Origin: Nitratireductor sp. XY-223
GTDB lineage: Bacteria; Pseudomonadota; Alphaproteobacteria; Rhizobiales; Rhizobiaceae
Direction: 5' to 3'
Assembly (NCBI RefSeq): GCF_004959855.1
Contig: NZ_SPNT01000009.1
Location: forward strand, 118,739 to 182,738
DNA: 64,000 nucleotides
Shown here: positions 48,640 through 57,663 of the stretch, piece by piece
How positions within the stretch are numbered: position 1 is the stretch's first letter
Layout of the letters: each line of letters begins with the position of its first letter
Made by a program: the position numbers and the translations under genes
The notes under the pieces: model-generated
The model's input: only the letters and a program-made list of their open reading frames with translations
Told to the model about the DNA's origin: nothing
The model's database searches: none

Positions 48640-50112
48640 ATGGTGGATTTTGTAGCGGTTATTGAAAAAGCTGTTGACGGGTTGAGCGACAACACGCCGC
48701 AAATGCGTGAGAAGGTCTATGAAAAGGCCCGTGGTGCGATCCGCCGTCAACTGGACAATATCGATCCACCGGTCAGCGATTCGGTCCGCGACAAGCAACT
48801 CGCCAGGCTTGAGGAAGCGATCCTTGAAATCGAGGACCGTCACGCCGACGCCTTTCCCGACATCGACGAGGACGCCTTCGCCGACATTCTTTCCGACGGC
48901 CAGATCGACGAGGACGATATCGGCGAGGAAGAAGCCGTTGCCGCGCCGAGACCGAAACGGCGTGCTCCCGCGCGTGCCGAACCGGCCCGCGGGCCGGAGA
49001 TGGACGACGAGGAAGATGACGAGGACGACGATGAGTACGGCGTCGGCATAGACGATTCCATACAGCCAGAAGCCCGCAGGATGGGCGACAGCCCGGTGGC
49101 GGACTACCTGCAGCCGCGCCGGCGCAGTTCCCTTGGTCCGGTCCTTGTCGGGCTGGTCGCGTTCGTCGTTTTTGCCGCAATCGGCTTCGGCATCTGGGTG
49201 TTCAGCGACAGCATCACATCCCTGGTCGGCGGGTCGCCATCGACGGTGCAGACATCCGGTCAGGCGGGCACCTCCGGTCAGGATCAGACGAATGCCGCTC
49301 AGGGCGCATCCGCCAGGCCGACGCAGGGCGCCACGGACGGTCCGCAGAAATTCACGCAGCGCCTGATGCCGGACGGCTCGGAGGTCGACGAAGGACCGGC
49401 GGCCAATTCGAACCTTGCAAGCGACGCCGAGGGCAAATCCGTTGCGGCGCTCGATCTGTCGCAGCCCGACGCCGGGGCGCGTGCAGAGCCGGCGCCCGCC
49501 GAAACCGCAGCGCAGCAGCAGAATTCCGAGACCCTCGCCACGCCGCCGCGTGTCGGCCAGAAGATGTTCCTATACGAGGAACGCCTGGGCCAGCAGGCTC
49601 CGACGGCGGTGCAGGGCAATGTGGTGTGGAGTATCGTGCGCGAGTCGCCCGGCGACAACCTGCCTCCGGAGCCGGCGATCGAAGCCCAGATCACCGTTCC
49701 CGACAAGGGCCTGAGCGCGATCATGACGATCAAGCGCAATGCCGACCAGTCGCTGCCGGCAAGCCACCTCATCGAAATTGTCTTTGCGCTGACGGAGGGC
49801 TTCGACGGCAACGGGATCGGCGCCATCCAGAACTTTGCCCTGAAGCAGACCGAGCAGGACACCGGCGATTCCCTGATCGCGGTGCCGGCAAAGATCACCG
49901 ACAGCTTTTTCATGATCGCGCTGAACGACTATGTCGAGGCCGTGCAGTTGAACCTGAAGCTGCTGCGCGAGCGGAACTGGATCGACCTGCCGATCAGTTA
50001 CGGCAATGGCCGCAGGGCGCTGCTGACGCTGGAAAAAGGCTCGACGGGAGCCGAGGTGTTCGATCAGGTGATCCGTGCCTGGGAGGCGCGCACCGCCAGC
50101 AGCACCCAGTAG
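48640..50112 (+). CDS. Membrane protein with acidic N-terminal half, function unknown
   Basis: A 490-residue protein. Residues 1-75 are helical. Residues about 78-145 are very acidic, including an Asp/Glu run (DDEEDDEDDDE). One transmembrane helix lies at about 165-190. Beyond it a Gln/Ala/Pro-rich linker (about 195-300) leads to a folded C-terminal domain (about 305-485, starting near GQKMFLYEERL). The topology is probably cytosolic N-terminus, periplasmic C-terminus. Similar proteins are found between purA and rpoH in Rhizobiales; I do not know a function. Confidence 0.75.
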   Translation: MVDFVAVIEKAVDGLSDNTPQMREKVYEKARGAIRRQLDNIDPPVSDSVRDKQLARLEEAILEIEDRHADAFPDIDEDAFADILSDGQIDEDDIGEEEAVAAPRPKRRAPARAEPARGPEMDDEEDDEDDDEYGVGIDDSIQPEARRMGDSPVADYLQPRRRSSLGPVLVGLVAFVVFAAIGFGIWVFSDSITSLVGGSPSTVQTSGQAGTSGQDQTNAAQGASARPTQGATDGPQKFTQRLMPDGSEVDEGPAANSNLASDAEGKSVAALDLSQPDAGARAEPAPAETAAQQQNSETLATPPRVGQKMFLYEERLGQQAPTAVQGNVVWSIVRESPGDNLPPEPAIEAQITVPDKGLSAIMTIKRNADQSLPASHLIEIVFALTEGFDGNGIGAIQNFALKQTEQDTGDSLIAVPAKITDSFFMIALNDYVEAVQLNLKLLRERNWIDLPISYGNGRRALLTLEKGSTGAEVFDQVIRAWEARTASSTQ

Positions 50113-50137
50113 GCGGCTGCCGGCGGGCGATCGGACC

Positions 50138-51040
50138 TTATTGTGCGACGGTCTGAAGGCTGCTGGCGCGCTCGTGGGCGGCCTTGCGAACAGCGTTCTG
50201 CACCTTCTCGAATGCCCTGACTTCGATCTGCCGGACACGTTCGCGGCTGATGTCGAACTCACCTGACAGCTCTTCAAGCGTGAGGGGCGTTTCCGACAGG
50301 CGCCGCGCCTCGAAAATCCGCTTTTCGCGATCGTTGAGGACATTGAGTGCAGAGGCCAGCATGGCGCGCCGGTCTTCCAGCTCGTCCTGCTGGATCAGCA
50401 TCGTCTCCTGGTCGTCGCTGTCGTCGACCAGCCAGTCCTGCCACTGACCGGATTCGCCCTCTGCCGCCTTGATCGGCGCGTTCAGAGACGCATCGCCCGA
50501 AAGGCGGCGGTTCATCGAGACGACCTCGTCCTCGCTGACATTGAGCTTGTTGGCGATTTCCGCGACCTGATCCGGCCGCAGGTCGCCATCGTCAAGCGCC
50601 TGGATCTTGCCCTTCAGCTTTCGCAGGTTGAAGAACAGCCGCTTCTGGTTGGCGGTCGTGCCCATTTTCACGAGCGACCAGGACCGCAGGATATATTCCT
50701 GTATCGATGCCTTGATCCACCACATCGCGTAGGTGGCCAGCCGGAAGCCGCGCTCCGGGTCGAACTTCTTGACGGCCTGCATCAGGCCGACATTGCCCTC
50801 GGAGATGACTTCGCCGATGGGAAGCCCGTAGCCGCGATAACCCATGGCGATTTTCGCCACGAGACGCAGGTGACTGGTGACCAGCTTGTGGGCCGCTTCG
50901 GTGTCGTGATGTTCGTGATACCGCTTCGCCAGCATGTATTCCTGCTGCGGCTCGAGCATCGGAAATCGACGTATTTCTTCGAGATAACGGTTGAGACCGC
51001 CTTCACCAGCGGTCACCGTCGGTAAGGTGTTTCGGGCCAT
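50138..51040 (-). CDS. rpoH: RNA polymerase sigma factor RpoH
   Basis: A 300-residue heat-shock sigma factor. Region 2 includes GNVGLMQAVKKFDPERGFRLATYAMWWIKA. The RpoH box QKRLFFNLR lies at 132-140 and marks it as sigma-32. Region 4 ends with FDISRERVRQIEVRAFEKVQ. The ATG at 51040 has GAGGGG upstream. The gap to the RluD gene (51041-51252) should carry its promoter. It would drive ftsH and other stress genes. Confidence 0.96.
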   Translation of the reverse strand: MARNTLPTVTAGEGGLNRYLEEIRRFPMLEPQQEYMLAKRYHEHHDTEAAHKLVTSHLRLVAKIAMGYRGYGLPIGEVISEGNVGLMQAVKKFDPERGFRLATYAMWWIKASIQEYILRSWSLVKMGTTANQKRLFFNLRKLKGKIQALDDGDLRPDQVAEIANKLNVSEDEVVSMNRRLSGDASLNAPIKAAEGESGQWQDWLVDDSDDQETMLIQQDELEDRRAMLASALNVLNDREKRIFEARRLSETPLTLEELSGEFDISRERVRQIEVRAFEKVQNAVRKAAHERASSLQTVAQ

Positions 51041-51252
51041 TACAGCACCCCTCTTTCGCTTTTCGGCTCCCTCTTGGAGGCAAGCCCACCATGCCCCTTG
51101 TTGTTCAGGCACATTTGCTTTTGAGATAGTTACGAATGACGACGAGATCAAGTCATTCGGCCGTATATCGACTTATGCCTTTGATTCTAGCGACTATTCG
51201 GTCAAATTTTTGCGCCCGGACTGCGACAATTCGGCGCAGCCGGCGAGTTTTC

Positions 51253-52281
51253 CTAAATCATTGATAATGCTTCAATAACCGATGCCATATCCGCAGGAAC
51301 GGGTGCCTCGAAACGCAGGGTCCGATTGTCACGCGGATGGGCGAACTGCAGCAGGTAGGCGTGCAAACCCTGTCGGTCGAGCCTGCCGACCGCCGCGGCG
51401 GCCGGTTCGGGCAGTTTGTTGACCTTGGTGCGAAAGGCGCCGCCATATTCCGGATCGCCGATCAGCGGATGGCCGATATGCTGCATATGCGCGCGGATCT
51501 GATGGGTGCGACCGGTCTCCAGCCTGCATTCGACCAGCGACGCGACCGCATCGGCGCCGCCCGCTTCGCCATAGCGATCGCGCACCTCGTAGTGGGTGAT
51601 CGCATGGCGACTGTCCGGTCTTTCCGTGCGGTGCACGGACCGTTTCGTGCGGTCGGCGCCGGATCGCCCGAGCGGTGCGTCGATCGTTCCCCTGAGCTGT
51701 TCCGGGCGGCCCCAGACCAGCGCCAGATAGGCCCGATTGAGCGGCCCCGAGCGACCATGGTCGGCGAATTGTTCAGCAAGCCGGTTGTGGGCGAAATCGT
51801 TCTTCGCAACGACCATGACGCCGCTCGTGTTCTTGTCGAGGCGGTGCACGATTCCCGGACGCTTCACACCGCCGATGCCGGACAGCGACCCGCCGCAGTG
51901 GTGCAGCAGGGCATTGACCAGGGTCCCCGAACGGTTTCCGGCGCCGGGATGGACGACCAGGCCGGCCGGTTTGGCGATAACGATGATGTCGTCGTCCTCG
52001 AACACGATCTCGAGCGGAATGTCCTCAGGCAGTGGGACGGCGGCTTCCGGCTCCGGCACGGTCAGTTCTATCGTGTCGCCGGGGGCCACCTTGTGGCGGA
52101 CTTCGCGGACCGCTGTGCCGTTGACCGTCACCGAACCTTCCTTGATCAGCGCCTGGATGCGGTTTCGCGAAAACGTCCCGTCAAGGGCGGCGGCCAGCCA
52201 TGAATCGAGCCTGCCGGTGGCCGATTCATCGGCTGTCAGCACTTTCCTCTCGCCCGGTGCTTGGGTAAAGGGTTCAGTCAT
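51253..52281 (-). CDS. rluD: RluD-family ribosomal large subunit pseudouridine synthase
   Basis: A 342-residue RNA modification enzyme. It has an N-terminal S4 RNA-binding domain (about 23-85) and a catalytic motif HRLDKNTSG with Asp149. ETGRTHQIRAHM is the conserved second motif. RluD modifies helix 69 of 23S rRNA; RluC/RluA cannot be fully excluded, though the length and S4 domain fit RluD. The start at 52281 avoids a Cys-rich upstream stretch with no support. Confidence 0.9.
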   Translation of the reverse strand: MTEPFTQAPGERKVLTADESATGRLDSWLAAALDGTFSRNRIQALIKEGSVTVNGTAVREVRHKVAPGDTIELTVPEPEAAVPLPEDIPLEIVFEDDDIIVIAKPAGLVVHPGAGNRSGTLVNALLHHCGGSLSGIGGVKRPGIVHRLDKNTSGVMVVAKNDFAHNRLAEQFADHGRSGPLNRAYLALVWGRPEQLRGTIDAPLGRSGADRTKRSVHRTERPDSRHAITHYEVRDRYGEAGGADAVASLVECRLETGRTHQIRAHMQHIGHPLIGDPEYGGAFRTKVNKLPEPAAAAVGRLDRQGLHAYLLQFAHPRDNRTLRFEAPVPADMASVIEALSMI

Positions 52282-52313
52282 AAAACTGCAATCCGCGCAA
52301 AACAGGGGCCGCA

Positions 52314-52694
52314 ATGACCAAGGTGGAACTGGAGCAGGAAGACGAAAAACCGCTCGATCCGGAAATGGAACGCGTGCGGCAGAAGATGGTCCGGCTCCTT
52401 GTCGTTTCCATCGGCATCATGATTCTCGGTGTTATGGCCGTCCTCGCCGGCGTTGTCTACAAGGTGATGACACCCGATGCGGAGCCGCAAATCGTTGCGG
52501 GTGAAACGTTCACCGTTCCCGACGAGGCCCCGCTGCGGGTGACCGCGTCGCTGCCGGCCGGTTTCAGCGTGGACAAAGTCGCGCTCGATGGGCCGCGGAT
52601 CCTTTTCTACGGCCGCAAGTCCGACGGTTCGGCGGGCGCGCTCATCCTTGACATCGCCACCGGCCGCCTGGTTGCGGATATCTCGCTGAAATGA
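52314..52694 (+). CDS. Small membrane protein (DUF6476-like)
   Basis: A 126-residue protein with an acidic N-terminus, one transmembrane helix (about 27-48) and a periplasmic beta-rich domain (about 60-125) ending in LILDIATGRLVADIS. It resembles the alphaproteobacterial DUF6476 family, from memory. Its stop overlaps the next gene's ATG by 4 bases. Function unknown. Confidence 0.75.
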   Translation: MTKVELEQEDEKPLDPEMERVRQKMVRLLVVSIGIMILGVMAVLAGVVYKVMTPDAEPQIVAGETFTVPDEAPLRVTASLPAGFSVDKVALDGPRILFYGRKSDGSAGALILDIATGRLVADISLK

Positions 52695-53518
52695 CCCAGG
52701 AGCGCGACCGTTTCGCCCGCATAACCGATGCCGAGGATGAACGGATCGCGGAATTCAGGAACATCCGGGAGCGCGACCTGGTCGGTCGATCCGGCCGCTT
52801 CATTGCCGAGGGGACGGTCGTTCTGCGCATGCTGGCGCAGTCGCAGCGGTTCAGCGCCGAAAAGATCCTGGTTCTCGACAGCCGGGTCGGCGGGATTGAG
52901 GACACCCTCCAGACGTTCGATGCCGATACGCCCATCATGGTGTGCACACGGCCGGTCATCGACGCCATTGCCGGATTTCCGATGCATCGCGGGGTGCTTG
53001 CCATTGGCCGGGCCGAGCCCGCAGCGGGCGTCGAACAGGCGCTCGCCGGTTTGAAGCGGGATGCGCTGGTGCTGGCCTGCAACGGCATTTCCAACCACGA
53101 CAATATGGGCAGCCTGTTTCGCAATGCGGCCGCGTTCGGTGTCGACCTCGTTTGTCTCGACGCCCGGTGCTGCGATCCGCTCTACCGCAAATCCATTCGT
53201 GTCTCGGTCGGCGCCGCACTGACTGTCCCCTATGCGCGGGGCGGAGCCATCGCGGACATCCTCGACGCGCTCGACGGGGCTGAATTCGGGCTTTTGGCGC
53301 TCTCGCCGGACGGTGAGCGCGCGATCGGTGACGTCGACGCCGCCAGGCGCACCGCGCTAGTGGTCGGAACGGAAGGTGAGGGGCTACCGAAAGCGCTTCT
53401 CGACAGATTCGACACCGCGCGGATACCACAGGCGCCGGGTCTCGACAGTCTTAACGTCGCCACGGCGGCGGGGATCGCGCTGTTTTCGATTGCCACCGCA
53501 CAGGGGCGCATTCGATAG
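52691..53518 (+). CDS. TrmH/SpoU-family RNA 2'-O-methyltransferase
   Basis: A 275-residue SPOUT methyltransferase with an N-terminal substrate-binding domain (about 1-100) and the knotted SAM domain. Motifs: NGISNHDNMGSLFRNAAAFG (motif 1), LVVGTEGEGLP (motif 2) and PQAPGLDSLNVATAAGIALF (motif 3). Target RNA unknown. Translationally coupled with the preceding small membrane protein. Confidence 0.9.
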   Translation: MTQERDRFARITDAEDERIAEFRNIRERDLVGRSGRFIAEGTVVLRMLAQSQRFSAEKILVLDSRVGGIEDTLQTFDADTPIMVCTRPVIDAIAGFPMHRGVLAIGRAEPAAGVEQALAGLKRDALVLACNGISNHDNMGSLFRNAAAFGVDLVCLDARCCDPLYRKSIRVSVGAALTVPYARGGAIADILDALDGAEFGLLALSPDGERAIGDVDAARRTALVVGTEGEGLPKALLDRFDTARIPQAPGLDSLNVATAAGIALFSIATAQGRIR

Positions 53519-53541
53519 AAAACAGGCCCGTCGCGGCGCGG

Positions 53542-55806
53542 CTAGTTTTCCAGTTCCGATTTTGCGCGGCTGGCCAGGCTGACCCGGCCTGACGGCTTGC
53601 GGGCGGTGGCGTCGGAAATGATCCTGTGTATCGGCGACGCGTCGCCTTCCCGCTGCCCGGAAAGGCCGACGACAGCAGCGGCGATGGCGGCGATCTCCTC
53701 CCGCACTCCAGAATCGGCACTCGGATCGGACGCTTCCTTGATCTTGTCGATCAGTTGGGAGTGGCGCTGGCGCAGGCTTTCAACGCGGCCATTGACGGTG
53801 CCGTTGAGTTCGAGCCCTTCACCGTTTTTGGGATGCGGCCCCTCGACAGGCACTGCGGCCCCGTTTCCGCCGGCCTCGGTGCCCTTGTGTAATCGTTTGA
53901 TTTCCTTGCGCATTTTTTCCAGCTGTTCTTTGAATTGCCGCGAGGTTGCGTGGCTCTCCTTGAGTTCGGTTTTCAGCAGATTGATCTGGTCCACAAGATC
54001 CCGGTTGCGTTTTTCGACGTCGTCGCGCGCCCTGTCCTGTTCCTTGCGCTCCGAGACGACCAGTTCCAGCTGGCTTTGGCGCCGGGATACATCGCCGAGC
54101 GCTTCCTCGAGCTCCTTGCCGCGGGAGGCGAGCTCCAGTTCCTTGTCCTTCAGGGCCGAGGCGATGCGGGCGGACTGCTGCTGCTCGTGATCGAGCTGCC
54201 GCTCCAGGTCGCCGGACAGCGCCGTCACCGATTTGAATTCCTTTTGAAGATCGCGCGCATCCGATTTCAGCTCGCTGATCTTCTCGCGCGCCTGCCGTTC
54301 CAGGGTCTTGCTCTTTTCCAGGGCGGTTTTGGTGTTTTCGACGCGCCCTTCCAGCGCATCGATGTGCCGCTGCGCCTTGCGCAGTTCCTGGACGCTGATG
54401 CGGTTCGCTTCGCTGGCCTCGCGCAGCTGCTGCACCTGCTGCTCGATGTGCTCGTTCGCCTCCGCCACCTGCCGGGTTCTGTCCTTCAGCAGCGACTGAG
54501 CCGTGGAAAGCTCGATACGCGTTTCCTTGTGGTCATCCTTCTCCGCATGCAGGTCGCTGTGCAGGGAATCGGATTTTTCGTTGGCGCCGGCCAGGTCGGC
54601 CGCCAGGCGCGACTGCTCCTTGTTGAGCGCGTCGATCTGCTTGCCGAAATCGCGTGCCTGTTCCTTCATGGCGTCAGCGGCCCGAACCAGCTGGGAGTCG
54701 CGGTCCGCCACCTCCGACTGGGAAGCCGCGAGTTCGATGCGGGTTGCCTCGTGGTCCTTTTGCAGGGACTCCGACCTTTCATTGGCGCCGGCTAGGTCGG
54801 CCGCCAGGCGGGACTGCTCCTTGTTGAGCGCGTCGATCTGCTTGCCGAAGTCGCGTGCCTGCTCCCTCATGGCATCATCGGCCTGGACAAGCTGGGAGTC
54901 GCGGTCCGCCACAACAGACTGTGAAGCCGCGAGTTCGATGCGGGTCGCCTCGTGCTCCTGCTGTTCGTGCTGCAGGACCTTCTCCTGCTCGTTGGCCGCG
55001 TCGGCGGCAACGGTAAGCTGACCCTCCAACGTGCGGATTTCGGCGTCGAGCTGCTGCTTCTGCAGTTCAAGCAGTTCGAACGTCTCCTGCAGTTGTGCCT
55101 CGCGGTCGGAGAGCGAGGTCTGCACCGCGGCGAGATCTATGCGGGCCTGGTTGTGGCTTTCCTGCTCCTGCTGCAGTTTCTGTTCAAGCGTCTGGGCGGC
55201 ATCGGCTATGGCCTGGATGTCGTTCAGCAACTGATCGCGCTCAATACTGACCTGATCAATCTGCGAGCGCAGGTTCACCGTTTCGGTGTGGCTGGCCGCC
55301 AGGTCGATGCGCATGCTCTCCACTTCCGTTGAAATGGTGATCAGATCATTGTGCAGGCGCGCAATCTCCGAATTGTCCATTTTCTTGATGCGCTCGAACT
55401 CGCGCACCGTCCCGGACAGCGTGTCGATGAGCTGCTCTTTCTTGCGCGCATCAGATCGCATCTCGCCGGCATCGTGGAGAAGGTCCTCGATCCGCTGATC
55501 GGCCAGTTGTTTGTCGCCGGCCAGCGCCGCGAGGTCGCTTTGCAGCTTGTCGGAACGCACATTGTTCAGGGCGACCTCGTCCTGCGCGGATCGCAACTGG
55601 GTTGAAAGCTTGGCGGATTCGCTTGCGAAACCGGCCCGCATCTGGTCGGCCTTGCCCTTTATTTCGGCAAGGCTCAAGGGCACGGTGGCCTCGATCCGCT
55701 TTTCGGTGAGCTTGACGACCCTTCCATAGATTGTCGGCGTTATCAGCATTGCCAATATCGCCGCCGCAAGGAACCCCAATGCGAATATGAGAAGAAACTC
55801 AATCAC
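53542..55806 (-). CDS. Large coiled-coil membrane protein
   Basis: A 754-residue protein with an N-terminal transmembrane helix (about 4-26) and a nearly continuous coiled coil from about residue 30 to 640. A tail of lower charge follows. It contains two almost identical copies of 67 residues in tandem (residues 285-351 and 352-418), encoded at 54954-54754 and 54753-54553, with diverged copies before and after. Start is GTG at 55806. The topology suggests a long cytosolic rod tethered to the inner membrane. The role is unknown; membrane or chromosome organisation would fit. Confidence 0.75.
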   Translation of the reverse strand: MIEFLLIFALGFLAAAILAMLITPTIYGRVVKLTEKRIEATVPLSLAEIKGKADQMRAGFASESAKLSTQLRSAQDEVALNNVRSDKLQSDLAALAGDKQLADQRIEDLLHDAGEMRSDARKKEQLIDTLSGTVREFERIKKMDNSEIARLHNDLITISTEVESMRIDLAASHTETVNLRSQIDQVSIERDQLLNDIQAIADAAQTLEQKLQQEQESHNQARIDLAAVQTSLSDREAQLQETFELLELQKQQLDAEIRTLEGQLTVAADAANEQEKVLQHEQQEHEATRIELAASQSVVADRDSQLVQADDAMREQARDFGKQIDALNKEQSRLAADLAGANERSESLQKDHEATRIELAASQSEVADRDSQLVRAADAMKEQARDFGKQIDALNKEQSRLAADLAGANEKSDSLHSDLHAEKDDHKETRIELSTAQSLLKDRTRQVAEANEHIEQQVQQLREASEANRISVQELRKAQRHIDALEGRVENTKTALEKSKTLERQAREKISELKSDARDLQKEFKSVTALSGDLERQLDHEQQQSARIASALKDKELELASRGKELEEALGDVSRRQSQLELVVSERKEQDRARDDVEKRNRDLVDQINLLKTELKESHATSRQFKEQLEKMRKEIKRLHKGTEAGGNGAAVPVEGPHPKNGEGLELNGTVNGRVESLRQRHSQLIDKIKEASDPSADSGVREEIAAIAAAVVGLSGQREGDASPIHRIISDATARKPSGRVSLASRAKSELEN

Positions 55807-55845
55807 CCGATACGTCCACGGATTTCGTTATCCCTACCACTAGCA

Positions 55846-55936
55846 GGTAATACCGATGGGTCTGAATTTCGACCCCCGCGAAATCAGGCGGCCTGCGCCG
55901 TGTCGCGGGACAAAGATCCGTACCTTCGGTATTACC
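55846..55936. repeat. Structured 91-base element with perfect 11-bp terminal inverted repeat
   Basis: GGTAATACCGA (55846-55856) and TCGGTATTACC (55926-55936) are exact inverted repeats. Between them lie two further hairpins: GGGTC/GACCC (55858-55875) and CCGCGA/TCGCGG (55876-55908) with an inner GC stem. Folded, this is a three-way junction. On the minus strand it would be the 5' leader of the coiled-coil gene, ending 40 bases before its start. No U-run follows on either side. It may be an RNA element or a palindromic repeat. Confidence 0.55.
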
Positions 55937-55977
55937 CCCTAAATTTCACTGAGCATGGTAGCAGAAAAGGGTAAAGA

Positions 55978-56024
55978 TTGCGCGACGCAAGGCACAACCC
56001 CGGCCGAATCCGTCGGGGTGTGCC
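55978..56024 (-). terminator. Tandem hairpins downstream of eipA
   Basis: A strong stem of 11 bp with one bulge (55991-56002 with 56014-56024) and a small perfect 5-bp hairpin (55978-55990) are followed on the minus strand by TCTTTACCCTTTT. It probably ends leftward eipA transcription, though the T-tract is broken. Confidence 0.5.
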
Positions 56025-56070
56025 ATATCTACAATTGTCCGGAATATGACGCGGTCAGGAATCTGCGCGC

Positions 56071-56670
56071 CTAAAACGGATTCCAGGTGGGACGGGGCGT
56101 CAGCTTGAGATAGCCGATATTGATGCCGATCCGGGCGCCGATGCCGGTGCGGATCGGGACGATGACCACATGGCCGCCCTGGAGCACGGTCATGCCGACC
56201 CCGGCCACCGCATAGGCCTGTCCGCTGACACCGGCGAAGCGGCCGTAGATGTCCTCGATGCTCTGCAACTCGTAGACCAGCATCATCACGCGGCTGCCCT
56301 GGCCGCCATAGTCGAACCCGAGGGACGGCCCCTGCCAGAAGACCGGGTGCTCGCCGGCGTTCTTGGTATAGAGCTGGCCTTCGCCATAGGTCAGGCCGCC
56401 GACGATTGCGCCGGAGCCTTCTTCGCCGAGAACATAGCCGTTCGGCAGGCCGTATTGCTCGAACGAACGCTCCACGACCCGTGCCAGGCCATCGGTCGCC
56501 TGGCCGAAATAATTGTGTCCCTCGTCGACGATTTCCTGCATCGTATAGGGCTCGGAACCGACCGGCTGGGCGTGCTGCGCAAGGGCTGGCGAATGTGCAG
56601 CCGCGAACACCAGGGCGGCCGCCGCAAGCTGACTGACGACGACGGCAATTGCACCAAATGTGCGCTTCAT
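56071..56670 (-). CDS. eipA: Envelope integrity protein EipA (DUF1134)
   Basis: A 199-residue periplasmic protein with signal peptide (about 1-31, ending ALAQ). The DUF1134 domain covers most of the rest, with GEGQLYTK, FDYGGQGSRVMMLVY and the C-terminal IGYLKLTP. In Brucella, EipA supports envelope integrity, is needed for virulence, and is under CtrA control. It diverges from chpT, with a CtrA-like site between. Confidence 0.9.
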   Translation of the reverse strand: MKRTFGAIAVVVSQLAAAALVFAAAHSPALAQHAQPVGSEPYTMQEIVDEGHNYFGQATDGLARVVERSFEQYGLPNGYVLGEEGSGAIVGGLTYGEGQLYTKNAGEHPVFWQGPSLGFDYGGQGSRVMMLVYELQSIEDIYGRFAGVSGQAYAVAGVGMTVLQGGHVVIVPIRTGIGARIGINIGYLKLTPRPTWNPF

Positions 56671-56734
56671 CCTATATCTCCATTCCGGTATTAACTCGGC
56701 GCTCATATTGCGTGCGTATCATCGCGTGAGGACG

Positions 56735-56749
56735 TTAACAGTCGGTTTA
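56735..56749. promoter_or_regulatory. CtrA-like site between eipA and chpT
   Basis: TTAA-N7-TTTA, one mismatch from consensus, lies 65 bases before eipA and about 98 before chpT. The known CtrA control of eipA in Brucella makes this a reasonable site. Confidence 0.45.
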
Positions 56750-56846
56750 CCAACTGTGGTGTCTTTGTGGCGTTTCGTGCATATAGGGAGCCACGACTGA
56801 CAGAGTGCAGGCATGTGGCCGGGGCTGGCCATAGAAGGAGCAGAAT

Positions 56847-57482
56847 ATGTCTTCAAATCCCAATCTGACGCTTTCAGGATCAGACCTGGCGGCGCTCCTT
56901 TGCAGCCGGGTATGCCACGACATCATTTCCCCGGTGGGCGCCATCAACAACGGTCTGGAACTGCTTGACGAAGGTGGGGCAGACGAGGACGCGATGGACC
57001 TGATCCGGACCAGCGCGCACAATGCTTCGGTGCGGCTGAAATTCGCGCGCCTGGCGTTCGGCGCTTCCGGCTCCGTGGGCGCTTCGATCGATACCGGCGA
57101 GGCGGAAAAGGCGGTCATGGATTTCGCCAGCGCCGACAACAAGACCGAGATCACCTGGCAGGGCAGCCGGGCCATCGTCGCCAAGAACAAGGTGAAGCTG
57201 CTGCTGAACCTGTTCCTGGTCGCCTACGGGTCGATTCCGCGCGGCGGCGCCATTTCAATCATCCTCGAAGACCTCGAGACGGCTCCAAAATTCACCCTCA
57301 AGGCGAGTGGCAAGATGGTACGCGTGCCGCCCAAGTTCCTGGAAATCCACAGCGGTGAAAGCAGCGAGCCGATCGATGCGCATTCCATCCAGCCCTACTA
57401 CACGGTGCTTCTTGCCGAGGCCGCCGGAATGACGATCAATTCAACGGCCGGCGCCGATGAGGTCGTCTTTATCGCCGCATGA
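56847..57482 (+). CDS. chpT: Histidine phosphotransferase ChpT
   Basis: A 211-residue protein that relays phosphate from CckA to CtrA and CpdR. The phospho-accepting His is residue 24 in RVCHDIISPVGAINNGLELL, the dimerising helix. A degenerate ATPase-like domain follows (about 100-210). An AGAAGGAG ribosome site precedes the start. Its target CtrA is encoded 1 kb away. Confidence 0.94.
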   Translation: MSSNPNLTLSGSDLAALLCSRVCHDIISPVGAINNGLELLDEGGADEDAMDLIRTSAHNASVRLKFARLAFGASGSVGASIDTGEAEKAVMDFASADNKTEITWQGSRAIVAKNKVKLLLNLFLVAYGSIPRGGAISIILEDLETAPKFTLKASGKMVRVPPKFLEIHSGESSEPIDAHSIQPYYTVLLAEAAGMTINSTAGADEVVFIAA

Positions 57483-57516
57483 CGGATGGGCGTCCGACCC
57501 CGGCGTGTCCGGGGCA

Positions 57517-57531
57517 TTAAGCGTAAATTAA
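57517..57531. promoter_or_regulatory. CtrA box, perfect TTAA-N7-TTAA, upstream of receiver gene
   Basis: A consensus site 133 bases before the receiver gene start and 35 bases after the chpT stop. Another TAACC lies at 57541. It suggests the receiver gene has its own CtrA-controlled promoter, apart from chpT. Confidence 0.55.
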
Positions 57532-57663
57532 TCCTCTCTGGTAACCAATTCTTACTCTCTGACAACTAGAGTCAGTGCCATGACGGGGCGACATTGGTCT
57601 GCCCTTCGCGGGTGCAAGCGGCTGTTAGGCGGCGATGTGCCCGGGGGTCTGTATTGGGGAGAT

